A stretch of DNA of 64,000 nt from Phymorhynchus buccinoides (taxonomy: Eukaryota; Mollusca; Gastropoda; Neogastropoda; Raphitomidae). This document shows, one piece after another, positions 35,191 through 47,205 of the stretch. Where the stretch lies: assembly GCA_017654935.2 (NCBI GenBank), contig CM065704.1:19837019-19901018 (forward strand), in the 5' to 3' direction. The notes beneath the pieces are model-generated. The model made no database searches. It saw only the letters and a program-made list of their open reading frames with translations, and was not told the DNA's origin. The first letter of the stretch is position 1. Every line of letters starts with the position of its first letter. The position numbers and the translations under genes are program-made.

Positions 35191-35884
35191 TTGCATTGGT
35201 TTCCTTAAACTTTCTTCTTCCTTCTACATTTTACTTTTCTCTTTAAACTAACATTTTTTGTTATTACATTAGTTTCTCTTTCGTTGTGTTTTCTCTCTCT
35301 GTCCTGCATTGACTGTTTGCTTCAATCACCAGTAGTCGGTCATTTAACGTTGATTTACTTTCATTAATATCTTTATTTTCTGTTCTTGGGTGTTTTTTTT
35401 GTTATCTTTGTAAGATATTTTTTATATATTGTTTTTTTCTCTCAAGACTGCAGATCCGAAATCCGCCCGATTTTTTTTTCTTCCCTGGTGCCCGATGACG
35501 CCGATTGCGCCCGCTGAACGCCAGGTCTAGTAGTTTCACTTTCACTTTCTCCCTACCCACAATGCAATATACTAAGTTAGTGCTTCCTTTTCCTGACTCT
35601 CAGTGGTCCGTTTTTGGTTCTTACAGCAAGGGAAAGCACCCACTAGTCTTTTTTAACGGATTTTTCGAGGTGACCCCAAATGTTTTTTCTTCTTTCCACG
35701 TGACGTGCGCAGTATTGACTCGGCGCGATGCTCGGAGTGCCATTACGGATTTTTTATTCCAATTCATGGTTTGTTGTGTGACAGTGTGTTAGCTTTGGAA
35801 TAATAATATCATCATTGCTATTCAATATGCATCTTTCAGAAATGAAATGTGAGTTAGACTTTATTCTGGGTGATTTTTTTAATG
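35183..35884. other. Spacer, no gene seen
   Basis: T-rich sequence. A 95-codon frame (35505-35792) has no recognised domain and no coding-like neighbours, so it is not called. Confidence 0.4.
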
Positions 35885-36095
35885 AAAAGATTTGGTGTGA
35901 CGTTCGGAGTTAATGCCCTTGTCTCGGGGACTGGGTTCGATTCTCGGTTCGAATGGTCAGTAGTCATTGGGTTATAAAGTTAAAATTAATCTAGCATCAA
36001 GACGCAGTAATGTTGTGGCACACAGTGACGGCAGAAGCCTTTGTGCTGCATAAAAATGTAGCACAGTTTGGCTTACATCGAAACTGTGTGTTACT
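35885..36095 (+). mobile_element. Possible tRNA-derived SINE
   Basis: A perfect Pol III B-box-like GGTTCGATTC lies near 35935, about 40 bp after an A-box-like stretch (GTTCGGAGTTAATGCC). The body that follows has no recognised tail. The tRNA fold is poor, so it is not a tRNA gene. Confidence 0.35.
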
Positions 36096-36711
36096 AAATT
36101 TGTGTCAGTTTACTAGTCAGAAGACTAAGCCAAGCGAAATGGTCTGAAGGGATTAATGGTTTCCCGTTGCACACATGTAGTTTACATGGTATTGAGTGAG
36201 GAAAGTGTGTGTGTGTGTGTGTGTGGGGGGGGGGGGGGGTCACACTGCAAGCTGCAGTGAATATACAGTGACCATTTAAAGTCCAGCAGATTGACGAATT
36301 TATTACTTTTGGCTAAATTATTTTCGCGTAGGATAACCGGAAAATTAGTCTTTTCTCCTTAGAATCGTGTTCAGTTGTAGCCAGTGTATTCAGCGTTAAT
36401 ATTATTGTATAAGTTTTTGACTTTGTAACCATGTTTTTGTCTTGAAAATATCATTGTTTGTTTATTCAGCTAAAAAGGATAATACTAGAAAACAGAACAT
36501 GTCTACAGACCATTGTCTCTTTTCTACCTCCACACCCACCTCTTTTTCAAGAAGGATGCTGTGTACGTTTTTCCCTTAGGGATCCCATAACCAGCACACA
36601 CAAAAAAGTCGAGTGATTACAGCTAAATGCTTCAGATAATTAGCCTGAAACCTTAATTTACTGATTTAGTTCACATTTTACAATACTGAATTGTCTACAC
36701 GAATTGAGCTA
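36096..36711. other. Spacer, no gene seen
   Basis: Contains a (GT)n/poly-G tract near 36206-36239. Nothing else recognised. Confidence 0.45.
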
Positions 36712-37441
36712 TTTTAGCCTATTCAATACGAAAAAGAGCTATTGAATACACAAAAACCTATTTAATAGTGTCAATGTAAATATTAAATAGAAATAGTAAA
36801 TAATCCAAACTATAGAAAAACTTAATTCATTACTGTGCTTTTCTATTCAATACCATTCTTGTTCTATTGAATAGCAAAGTGAAAAGTATTGAATAGAAAA
36901 GTGAAAAGTATTGAATAGAAAAGTGGAGTAATGAATTAAGAGCTTGTATCTATTCCATACTTTGTAAAAATATTCCTTACTTTGTAAAAAATATTCCATA
37001 CTTTGTAAAGATATTCCATACTTTGAAAACAATATTCCATACTTTGTAAAAAATATTCCATAATGTGCTTGTTCTATTGAATAGATTCAAACTCAGTAGA
37101 GTAGAAAATGAAACGCTAAAGTATAAAATGAATTCCAAACCATTCTTTATTCAATATCCCCAAAATCTATTAAATACTTCCAATATCTATTCAATACATC
37201 TTGTGGATATAGAGTAGATAATGCTCTTTTCATACCACCATCTCTTTCTATTCAATATTATCCGTAAAGTAAAATAGTTTAAATAGTAAAGAATTGGTTT
37301 CGAATGCAAAACTCATTCTCTACTCTCTCGACTAGCTAGCTGACGGTTATTGTCAGAGACGCCAAGACTACGTGAGGGCTTTATGCAATTCTTGAAGGTC
37401 AACACTGAGGTTTGGGGTATAATAAAAATCGGATCCTGTTT

Positions 37442-37504
<63 letters not shown>

Positions 37505-38349
37505 GAATTGAATTAATGTTAACAGAGGCAAGGCTCTTGTTGGCACTTGTCCAACTCAATCCGTAAGGATGCATCTCCCTCTTCTGCCATTTTGATGTTG
37601 TGTGGGCCTCCAGTATCTTTGCCTACCGCTGGCTGTCTGCTTCTCAATTTTGCGCGCTTTTATTTTGACCCTTACAATTTGCATAAAGCCCTCACATAGT
37701 CTTGGCGTCTCTGACAATAACCGTCAGCTGGCTAGCCGAGAGAGTAGAGTTTTGCATTCGAGACCAATTCTTTACTATTTAAACTATTTAATAATACTTT
37801 ACGGATTATATTGAATAGAAAAAGATGGTGGTATGAAAAGAGCATTATCTACTCTATATCCACAAGGAGTATTGAATAGATATTGGAAGTACTTAATAGA
37901 TTTTGGGGGTATTCAATAAAGAATGGTTTGGAATTCATTTTATACTTTAGCGTTTCATTTTCTACTCTACAGAGTTTGAATCTATTCAATAGAACAAGCA
38001 CATTATGGAATATGTTTTACAAAGTATGGAATATGTTTACAAAGTATGGAATATTTTTACAAAGTATGGAATATTTTTTACAAAGTATGGAATATTCTTA
38101 CAAAGTATGGAATATTTTGTACAAAGTATGGAATAGATACAAGCTCTTAATTCATTACTCCACTTTTCTATTCAATACTTTTCACTTTTCTATTCAATAC
38201 TTTTCACTTTTCTATTCAATAGAACAAGCGCAGTAATGAATTAAGTTTTTCTATATTTTGGATTATTTACTATTTCTATATACATTGACACTATTAAATA
38301 GGTTTTTGTGTATTCAATAGCTCTTTTTCGTATTGAATAGGCTAAAATA
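36712..38349. mobile_element. Large AT-rich foldback element with 650-bp arms
   Basis: 36712-37388 and 37678-38349 are inverted complements, starting CTATTTTAGCCTATTCAATA and reaching inward to CTGACGGTTATTGTCAGAGA. The arms carry tandem runs of about 20 bp (ATTCCATACTTTGTAAAAAT type, five or six units) and of TATTGAATAGAAAAGTGAAA. The roughly 290-bp centre holds a (GA)n tract (37443-37501) and single-copy sequence. There is no coding frame. The arms are similar enough to suggest recent origin or gene conversion. No target duplication could be set. Confidence 0.85.
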
Positions 38350-38539
38350 GAGTAGATAATAAAACCACGTTTGGCCCCCCATACTGAAGGGCCGTATTGA
38401 TTGAGACACGTAGAACTATTGGTCGTAGTGCTAACAACCGGTAGTTCTATCGCTACGTAGTGATTGCGCTACGCACCCAATAAAAGTAGCACCATGTCGT
38501 CCATTATCAATACCTTCTCTAGTAACTTCATTAATGAAT

Positions 38540-38555
38540 GAGAGAGAGAGAGAGA
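38540..38555. repeat. Short (GA)n, 3' flank of a LINE copy
   Basis: Eight GA units directly adjoin the AATACG tail of the LINE starting at 38556. Confidence 0.9.
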
Positions 38556-39119
<564 letters not shown>

Positions 39120-39937
39120 CGAACGAACGAACGAACGAATGCTTTTTTTTTTATTGAGGGAAAGGGGAATAAACACAATAACCGGCTTTTTTTCATCTGG
39201 CCCTCCGAACAAAACGAAATGAAATTTTAAAAATACAAATATAAAAAAGACATCGCAAAACACAAGAAAAAACAACATCCTTAAATCAAGGTCGTAAACG
39301 GACGCACCGTGCAAGGCATATAAATAAGATAAATTACATCAATTAAAGAGAGAGAGACTGAGAGAAGGACAGCCAGACAGACAGACAGACAGAGAGAGGG
39401 AGGTCAAAATAAAAGAAAAGATGAAAGAAATGAAGTAATACATGCAGGAAAAATAATGCATAGTAAATACAATGTACATATAAGAAGACTTAACACATAA
39501 GCATGTACATGAGATATTTGGAAAAGGATACAAAGTAGACATTCTTGGATATTATGAGCATTCGTTCATGAGTATTTGATGATATTTTTTTTTTAATGTG
39601 TTTAGACACACTCACGTTAATTTGGGAAGAAATGCCGTTCCAGAGGAGACCCCCTTACAATATGTAAGCTAGATTTGAATAAATCTAATTTTGGAAGAGG
39701 TAACATCAGTCTATGAGGAAGACGTTTCATGTTGAATTAAACATTTTATTGAAGAGAAGGAGGAGCATAGCCTGACATAATTTTGAACATAAATATTGCT
39801 TTATTATATTTTAATTTAAAATGAAGAGGGAGAATGATCGGATTGAGTAAGACTCGACGATTTTAGGAAGACTAATTTCAGTGCTCGTCTATAGAGACTA
39901 TGCAGTGGCTTTAAGTTTTGCTCACTTGCTGAATCCC
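39120..39937 (-). pseudogene. Second LINE family, C-terminal remnant embedded in (GA)n
   Basis: On the minus strand the remnant reads SLYRRALKLVFLKSSSLTQS, KYNKAIFMFKIMSGYAP and RLMLPLPKLDLFKSSLHI then SPLERHF. These align with the C-terminus of the 18.3-kb LINE (RLYKRSLKLILLKSSSLETI; GTLMYKIINKLVPKY; LIMPRPRTDLYKVSLTYSGG) rather than with the zinc-finger family. Stops and indels abound. The tail is about four TTCG units running into (CT)n. Both edges lie in the microsatellite. Confidence 0.75.

Positions 39938-40012
<75 letters not shown>
39938..40012. repeat. (GA)n tract between LINE copies
   Basis: About 37 GA units with an A insertion. The right side passes straight into the AAATC tail of the full-length LINE. 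Confidence 0.98.
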
Positions 40013-40014
<2 letters not shown>

Positions 40015-40439
40015 CAAATCAAATCAAATCAAATAGGTTTTTATTGCCATTAGCATACATAAGCCTTTATGGCAAGGGGATACTGTCAAATAACATATAT
40101 CATTTTTGTAGGCAAATAAGAAAATCAGTCTATTCTTAATGAAGGAAACAATAATACAAAAAAGACCACTATTTAGAAATAAAATAAATAAAATAAAATA
40201 AAATAAAATTATTTAGTGAGCAATCTTTCTCGCAACGCTTCCTCCTCTCTTTTCACCTGCTCTTTTCTTTCACCCCCCCCCCCCTCCCTCTTCTCCCACA
40301 TGTATACAAAACCATCCGTCCACATTTGTAATTAACCAAACATAATGTAATTCTTTATACACTATAAGTACATAGCACATTCTTGACGCGCTTACAATAT
40401 ATAAAAAGGTGGTTATAAATAATTACACATTGTGAGTAT

Positions 40440-43400
40440 TTAATTATCAAGTAATCTTTTCCGCAAACTGCTTTCCTCGGCAATAAATTTTGCAAAGGAT
40501 ATAATCCATTCTTCTTTTTGGGTTAGTAATAACAGTGACAGGTCTCGTCCTTGTACGACTGTTTCTTTGAACACCATGCATTTTCTACGAATTTCTTCAT
40601 AGGCTGGGCAGACAAAAATAAAATGAATTTCATTTTCAACACTGTTTGCCATAGAACACATACAGCAAGTATTTCGATTAGAAATTTCAAACCATCGCTT
40701 GTTGGCGTTAAGACCTAAGGTCCTTGTTCGGAGTCTAGCTAGGCTAGTTCTATACCACTTATTTGTAAGACTTTTTAAATATTGTTCAGTTTCAAACTCA
40801 TTTTTAAAGGACAAAAACCAGTTGTATTTAGGACTTTCTTCTAGACTTGCATGCCAGTTTTGTTTGTGACAACATATCAATCTGTCTTTAAATTCAGAAA
40901 TGAACTGCCCTATATTTCCCACCCCTTGAGAAAGCCAAACTAACCCAAAACCATTCTCTGTCAGAACCCTTTTAATACAGGAGACCCAATTTACTTTTCC
41001 CTTATCATGTTGTATTACTAGCATTTCATACGCCTGCCTGGATAATCTGCTCATGGGTAAATTAACTAGTCTCAACCAGTACCTTACCGCTTTTGTGTAT
41101 GTTCTTTCACCGTACACAATATTAGAAGCATGTATGGGCACATTCATAATACGTTTTATGGCATACGTGTGGATCTTTTCCATAAAAGGGTTATTCAATA
41201 GTCCCCAGATTTCTGCACTGTATGTCATCATAGGTTCAATTTGTGCATCGAATAGCTTCCAAAAAAGGCTTATATCAATAGAATTCAATCTTATCATTGT
41301 TCGTAACATCTCTATGACTCCCCTTTTCCCTTTTCTAAACATTTCTAACCAACATTTATTTAAACTTAATTTTGTTGTAAACCATATCCCTAAATATTTA
41401 TAGCAGTTAGTTACCTTTACCTCAGATTCACCATAAAACCATTTTTCATGACGTGCTAAGTGACCCCCTTTTCTAAACACCATCACATTTGTTTTGCTTA
41501 AGTTTATAGTTAGCTGCAATTTGTCAGCTTCCTGTTTGAAAGCATCTAATTGATTCTGCAGGCCAACAGGCATATCAGATAACAAAATAATGTCGTCTGC
41601 AAACAGCAACAAAAACAATTTCCGTAAGACCTGGCACCATCTGAATTCCGTGTTTACCCTTTTTTATTATTTCTAGAGCAAGCTCGTTAATTTAAAAAAA
41701 GGCAAATAGCTGGGGGCTTAGCAGACACCCTTGTTTTACACCGAGCGGACAATTAAAACAATCAGAGTATGTATACTTGTCACGAACACATGCCAAGACT
41801 GATTTATACATACCTTGAAGAGCCCTGTACAGTTTCCCATTCACACCATTATTTCTTAGTACCTGCCACAAAATATTCCTGTTTACTGAATCGAACGCTT
41901 TACGAAAATATATGAAAGCCACAAAAAGTTTAGATTTTTTTGCTAGGTATTTTTGCACTAAAGCATACAGTGTAAATATATGGTCTGTAGTGCTGTAACC
42001 AGATCTAAAACCAGCCTGCTCTTCAACCAATTTTTTTTCTCTCTGACCATACAGTTAGTCTTTTATTTAAAATATGAGTATAAATTTGACTGATCACATT
42101 TGTCAAAGCAACTCCTCGATAATTGTCTGGATTGTTATGGTCGCCTTTTTTATGGAACAGAATAATTATGGATTTTGACCATGCCTCTGGAAAAATTCCT
42201 TTTTCAAACAATGCATTAGAAATAAAAACTAAGTAGTCCACAACAATCTCATTTGCACATTTAAACATTTCAGCTATTATTTTGTCCGGTCCAGCACTTT
42301 TCCCACATTTCAGATGTGAAATACCATTCATTACTTCCTCTCTTGTAATGTTATCATTGAAGAAAGGTTCTCCTGTCTCTTGATTATCCTCCTCTGTGTC
42401 CCTTTCTATGTCACTGTCAGTTTCATTTCTATTCTGTGTGTCATCAGTGGTAGTATTAAAAACATTAAAGAAATGGTCGTGCCATTGTTGGGGAGCAATG
42501 TCACTATAAATTGTAGTCTTTCTGTTAATACTCCAGAATGACTTTGGATCATTTGCTGAGGCCTTCAATTTGTCAAGCCTGTTTTTATCAAATTCTTCTT
42601 TTTTTTGACTGTTTCAATAGGTTATATTCTTTTCTTTCTTTAACATATTCAGCTCTATACTGCCTTTTTAATTCAGCTGTTTTTACACGTTGAGTTTTTT
42701 TAAAACATCTTTTAACCATTTTCTTTTTTTCATTACATGCTTTATCAAACCAATCACACACTTCTTTCTTCTTTCCCCCCACTTTTCTCACCATACAGGC
42801 AGCCGCACTATATAAGCTACTCGTAAACATACTAACACATGTATTGACATCAATGTTAATAAACTGTTTAGCTTTATCCAAACTCTCTATAAATTCAGGA
42901 GAATTTAGTTCTTCTTTGAATGACTGCGCTTTTTCTTCAGTGGTTAATTTTTTATCAACATCACCATTACTAGTTTTTAACCATTCCATTTCCATAGGCA
43001 GATGCCAAGAGTACAGTTTGTTGCCAGTTCTAACTCTACAGTTTTCAAACAAATCCTTTGAAGAAATAAAATAGTCTACCACACTGCTGCCGTTAGGCGA
43101 AACAAAGGCAAAGTCCCCATTAGATTCATCCACACTGGACCCATTCAAAATAGCTAAGTCTAATAAATAAATAAAAACACAAATCCAACAATGTTTTACC
43201 AAAACCATTAAGAAAACAATCATTTGAGTGGCGCACAAACCCATCCCGGTTTCCCCTCAGATCAGCAGTGTCATGTTTATGACTTCCCATATTCCCACCA
43301 GCACCATGATATGCATAACCCAAATTTTCTGAGTCATACTCAGACTCAGAGTCAACACTATCAACACCCTCACTGACATCAAAGTCATAATAAACATCAT

Positions 43401-43945
43401 TCTCATCATCTCCACTATCATCATTATCATCATCATCAACTGTGAAAGGAATCATTGTCTCAAATTTAGGTTGCTGACTCCCTGTTCGTGAATTTAAGTC
43501 CCCGCATACCAGCATATGCACATCATGATTATCTATAACCTCTAGCAAACTGTCTTCTAAAATACTAATGGTAACTCTCTATAAGCAGGGCCACCTTCAG
43601 GTACCACATAGCACCCAACTAGTAAAACATCCTTAGTTGTATTGAATAGCTCTTTGCTAATCTTTAACAGAATCAAATTATCTACATCTGTTCTAATTTG
43701 TGTTGCAAACCGGTTAAGTTTCTTTTTTACCATTACTAAAACCCCGCCTGAGTGTCTACCTCTATGCGAAATTTTCTTTGCTGGAGCATAAAACTTCTCA
43801 AAGTCAAGAAAAACACAGTCAAAATCAAAGTTTTTGCCAACAAATGTTTCTGTGAGGCAGACAAAACAAAACAATTTACATAATTTACAAATGAAACATC
43901 ATTTAGCTTGGTCCACAAATTTTCTATGTTATAATTGAGGAATTT
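40440..43945 (-). pseudogene. LINE ORF2: APE endonuclease, reverse transcriptase, C-terminal zinc finger (frameshifted)
   Basis: Endonuclease: LNYNIENLWTKLNDVSF, CLTETFVG, RHSGGVLVMVK, CGDLNSRTG, an unusual Asp/Asn-rich acidic insertion, SSVVDYFI, and SWHLP where the family has SDHxP. RT: GKSAGPDKIIAEMFK, NYRGVALTNVISQIY, QAGFRSGYSTTDHIF, FRKAFDSVN, GVKQGCLLSP, catalytic LLFADDIILLS, YKYLGIWFTTKLS, YSAEIWGL. C-terminus: CCMCSMANSVENEIHFIFVCP finger and a final SLRKRLLDN-stop. The product would nick (CT)n DNA and copy the RNA. The frame breaks at about 43860, 43550, 43150, 42601, 42031, 41690 (TAA) and 41620. At least two breaks are an extra A in an A8 run (42599-42606 and 42031-42038), so some may be consensus errors. 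The last 392 residues are uninterrupted. Confidence 0.88.
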
Positions 43946-43975
43946 TTATTCACTTACCGGATGGTTTTGCCCACG

Positions 43976-45561
43976 TCATTTATGGTTACCTTTTGTTGGA
44001 CCCTTCTCTCTGCCATTTCTCTCCAGAAAGGCTCGCATCCCTGCTTGCTTACTTGACATACTCTGTCGTGTCGTCAGTCGTGTCACACGAGACCCACTTT
44101 CTTTCTTGTTACTCTCAGAGCTACGTGACCTACCTTGATCATTAGGCCTACCACTGATTTGTTTTGCCCCCCCAGAAAATCGACGCTCATTTGCTGAAAC
44201 CACTTTAGCGTTAGATGTGCTAGCACCACCACTATCTTCACTTCCGTTTTCCCTTTTCTCTCCCTTTTTCTTCCCCTCACTTTCAGTAGGACACCTTCCC
44301 CCCTTTGAACCTTGAACATTAGGAGTAGAAACATAACTATCTTTGCAACCATTTCCCTCACCCTCACTTTTTTCTTCCTCACTATGAAGTTGCTTTGCCG
44401 TGATGTGTGTTGGCACAGATATGTTGTCCGTTTCCTCCCTGACGTGCACTAGAAGTTTGTGGCAAGTTTGAGACTCCTATTCTTCTGTTTGTGCCACCTG
44501 AAGCGGTTGGAGGCGATGAAGCGGTGCCCCTTCCCCCACTGTTCGCTACACCCTCCTGGGATACACGTTGACTGAAGGTCATAGCACTCTGTGTTGAGTT
44601 ACTTGGAATCACATGTGACACATCACATTCCACACGTTCTTTGTTCCCTGTCTTGTTGATTCCTGTTTTAAGCATCTCAGCAAATGTGCGTGGGTCTGGT
44701 AACCAAGGTCCAATCCCCATCCTTCCATGCTGGAAGAACGCTCGTTTGCCCTCACTCTTCGCCTGGGCAACAATTTGTCTCTGAGCTCTTGTCAAATCAT
44801 TTGCGACGTTGATGCCCGCCTTTTGCAGTTTGCCCTTCCTGTCCCTGTTTCCAATGATCGCCATTTTGTCTTTCCACTTGCTGAATTTCACAATCATGGG
44901 TCGTGACTCATTCGGTCTGCCTTGACCAGTTCTGTGAGCCCTAACAATGTTATTTTCTGTCCAGATTTTTGTGCTGTCAATGCTATTCAAAACCTCCACC
45001 AGTCTTAGCACAAGCATCATAGTTTTCGTGTTTTTGACCTTGAGGAATTCCGTACATACGCAGATTGTCCCTGCGGGAAAAATCTTCTAGTCTATCAGCG
45101 TCTTCTCGTAACTGTTCAAGCTCAGCTCTTAACTCACTAACAGTGCTTGTCAATTTGTTAGTATGTACTTCGGCCTCATGTTGGTCCTGTGTCATTCTTT
45201 CCATGTCTGATATCAAAACGCTCATATTGTCCCCCAGTGATCTATGCTCTCTTTCCAGACGATCACAACGATCGTTTATTACGTTGCATGTCTGTTTCAC
45301 CAGCACAATCTCATTTTTCATGTCACTAATATCTGCCCGGATGACTTGAGTTTGTTGGTTTAGTTTTTGATTCAGCTGTTGCTCCATCGCCCGAGTATGT
45401 TGTTCCATTACCTGGGTCAGCCTAGCTACAATGTCGTCTGTCTGAAGGTCTGAATTTGCTGCCGTGTTAGAGTTCCTCTGTTCACCTTTGTCCTCAGCAT
45501 CTTTGTCAGCGTGTTCACTATTTGGACCGGGATTAAGGTTGACGTCCCAGCTTAAAAGGAT
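43976..45561 (-). pseudogene. LINE ORF1 (2A-like motif, coiled coil, RNA-binding region), frameshifted
   Basis: The open frame starts after a TGA at about 45564 without an upstream ATG, reads ILLSWDVNLNPGPNSEH (2A-like), and continues to a Met at 45408. It then forms a heptad-rich coiled coil (about 120 residues) ending EDFSRRDNLRMYGIP, the junction into the RRM-like part typical of L1-type ORF1 proteins. A frameshift near 44990 leads into NNIVRAHRTGQGRPNESRPM and IVKFSKWKDKMAIIGN, and a second near 44420 into a basic, Ser/Gly-rich C-terminus. In the family this protein binds element RNA as a multimer. The frameshifts and missing start codon make this copy defective as assembled. Confidence 0.75.
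45523..45558 (-). other. 2A-like translational recoding motif
   Basis: LLSWDVNLNPGP fits the 2A pattern (usually GD-V/I-E-x-NPGP, cleavage before the last Pro), with Trp for Gly and Asn for Glu. Non-LTR elements of several invertebrates carry 2A motifs at the ORF1 N-terminus, commonly like GDVELNPGP. The two substitutions may reduce or abolish activity. Confidence 0.6.
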
Positions 45562-45590
45562 TCAACGCTCTTCTGTGCCCCTTGACAATG

Positions 45591-45593
<3 letters not shown>

Positions 45594-45662
<69 letters not shown>

Positions 45663-45707
45663 CAGAGAGACACACACAGAGAGAGTTCCATATGACTTTA
45701 TACTAGC

Positions 45708-45800
<93 letters not shown>
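45594..45800. repeat. (GA)n then (CT)n, facing each other
   Basis: GA units with GACAGA variants (45594-45684), about 28 bp of unique sequence (TTCCATATGACTTTATACT), then about 45 CT units. The left tract is the 5' flank of the full-length LINE. Confidence 0.95.
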
Positions 45801-45801
<1 letters not shown>

Positions 45802-45957
45802 CTCTGTCTCGTACCCGCACGCCTGAATCTTACTCACAGAAGTTCTACAAGTGTTTTTCTCTCTCACACTTTCTTTTTAAGGATCTGCAAACCAAGCATG
45901 CAATCGTCCCTTCATTTCCCCTTATCTACTCATTAAGACATATCATTAGTAAAGGAG

Positions 45958-46345
45958 AAATGTGGCAGAGTGGTTAAGACGTTCGCCTGCCAAATGTGAT
46001 GCGTGACTGCAACGAATCCCGGCCTCGCCCTTTCTTCCTAGTTTGACAGGAAAATCGAACTGAACGTCCAGTCCTTCGAATGGGGACTTAAAGCTAGTAT
46101 GACCCGTGCGCTTTACGCACGTAAAAATCCCACGGCAGTTGAAAGTCGGTAAGAGCAGGGAGAAATCCCGCTGCCTGGTATGGCCAAATTGATAGCTAGG
46201 TTTTCCAAGTGTGCTCACACCCCCTCCTCACCCTGCAACCCCTCAAAAGAAAAATGGGTAGGCGCTGCACTTGCGGCGACGCGCCCGAATTTCACAGAGA
46301 TAAGTCTCTGTGACTAGAATAATTATACCAAATACATTTTTTTTT
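45958..46345 (+). mobile_element. tRNA-derived SINE
   Basis: The head TGTGGCAGAGTGGTTAAGAC with GCCTGCC is a clear Pol III A box and tRNA-like start. A degenerate B box (AACGAATCCCG) follows about 40 bp on. The body includes GACTTAAAGCTAGTATGACC, then AAATCCCACGGCAGTTGAAA, and ends near ATTATACCAAATAC before a T run. The tRNA part has lost its pairing, so it is not a functional tRNA gene. SINEs of this build depend on a partner LINE; none could be matched by 3' end here. Confidence 0.75.
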
Positions 46346-46439
46346 TTAAATCTCGATTCTTTCTGTCCAAAATCTTCGTTTCCATTCATTTCTTTTCCCT
46401 CCAACGATAAATGATGATTCCTCTCCTCACGCCCGTCAC

Positions 46440-46612
46440 CCCCACCCACCCACACACACACACACGCGCGCGCGCACATACAAAGGCAAACGTACACACA
46501 CATACAAAAGCACACATACACACACATGCACTCTCGCATGCACGCACGCAAAAACACGCACACATTCGCCAAACTACACAGATGCGCGCGTGCACACGCA
46601 CACAAAATCATA
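46440..46612. repeat. CA/CG-rich alternating repeat
   Basis: ACAC, GCGC and ACGC runs with ATACA interruptions. Non-coding. Confidence 0.9.
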
Positions 46613-46636
46613 GAGAGAGAGGCCATGACTTATACA

Positions 46637-46792
46637 AATATACGCGGAAGTTACGCACAGAAACCCGTAAGTAAGTAAAAGAAAGAAGGGAACAAATTAG
46701 CGCACGTTTCCGTATGGAAACGCGTCCGCTTATTTTTTCCTTCTTTCTTCTTATTTATTTACTAGGTTTCCGTGCGGAAGTTCCGCGTATGA
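46637..46792. mobile_element. Short palindromic MITE (about 155 bp)
   Basis: TACGCGGAAGTTACGCACAG at the left is the inverse of sequence ending TTCCGCGTA at the right. An inner GTAAGTAAGTAAAAGAAAGA pairs imperfectly with TCTTTCTTCTTATTTATTTAC. A second copy of the family is at 58102-58266. Confidence 0.7.
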
Positions 46793-46798
46793 GTGTAC

Positions 46799-46879
<81 letters not shown>

Positions 46880-46900
46880 TCTCTGTCTCTCTCTCTCTCT
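46799..46900. repeat. (CT)n tract, 5' flank of a LINE start
   Basis: About 50 CT units with CTGT interruptions, ending exactly at GTCCATTGTCAAG. Confidence 0.97.
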
Positions 46901-47024
46901 CTGTCCATTGTCAAGTGGCACAGAAGAGCGTTGAAAGCTCTTCGATGTTAGGAGACTCTCCTTACTCTGAGGCAGAAATCGGGTTAGACAGCAGGCTGGG
47001 ACAGGAGAATGAATGATAAAGAAC
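46901..47024 (+). mobile_element. 5' end of the (CT)n-associated LINE (short fragment)
   Basis: GTCCATTGTCAAG, then TGGCACAGAAGAGCGTTGAA match the 5' end of the full-length LINE on the opposite strand (one difference). They then diverge into GGAGACTCTCCTTACTCTGA. This fixes the element's start and shows a second (CT)n-bounded copy. It ends about 120 bp later in another CT-rich tract. Confidence 0.8.
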
Positions 47025-47122
47025 GCCTCTCTGTCTCTAATGACTGTTTTTCTGTCTCTCTTTCTCTATGTTTATGTGTCTGTCTCTCTCTGTTCCTCTC
47101 TATCTTTCTGTCTCTCTGTCTC

Positions 47123-47202
<80 letters not shown>
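47025..47202. repeat. CTGT-rich then (CT)n tract
   Basis: Degenerate CT/GT sequence passes into about 39 CT units. Confidence 0.95.

Positions 47203-47205
<3 letters not shown>

Larger units (their letters stand above)
40013..45593 (-). mobile_element. Full-length (5.6 kb) two-ORF LINE inserted in a (GA)n microsatellite
   Basis: A complete APE-type LINE on the minus strand. It has a 5' end GTCCATTGTCAAG directly after (CT)n, ORF1 with a 2A-like motif, coiled coil and RNA-binding region, ORF2 with endonuclease and reverse transcriptase, a roughly 430-bp 3' UTR, an AATAAA signal and a tail of about four ATTTG units that passes straight into (CT)n. The 5' end is shared over about 33 bp with an independent copy at 46901, which also follows (CT)n, so this is the true element start. 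Two-ORF structure and L1-like ORF1 recall the Tx1 group, in which microsatellite-specific families such as Kibi have been described; the clade is inferred. Confidence 0.88.

Noticed and set aside
35505..35792. 95-codon plus-strand frame
   Set aside because: No conserved motif, no splice context, low-complexity T-rich DNA; treated as chance.
45958..46040. Functional tRNA gene
   Set aside because: The A box is good but the B box and stems are degenerate and a SINE body follows.
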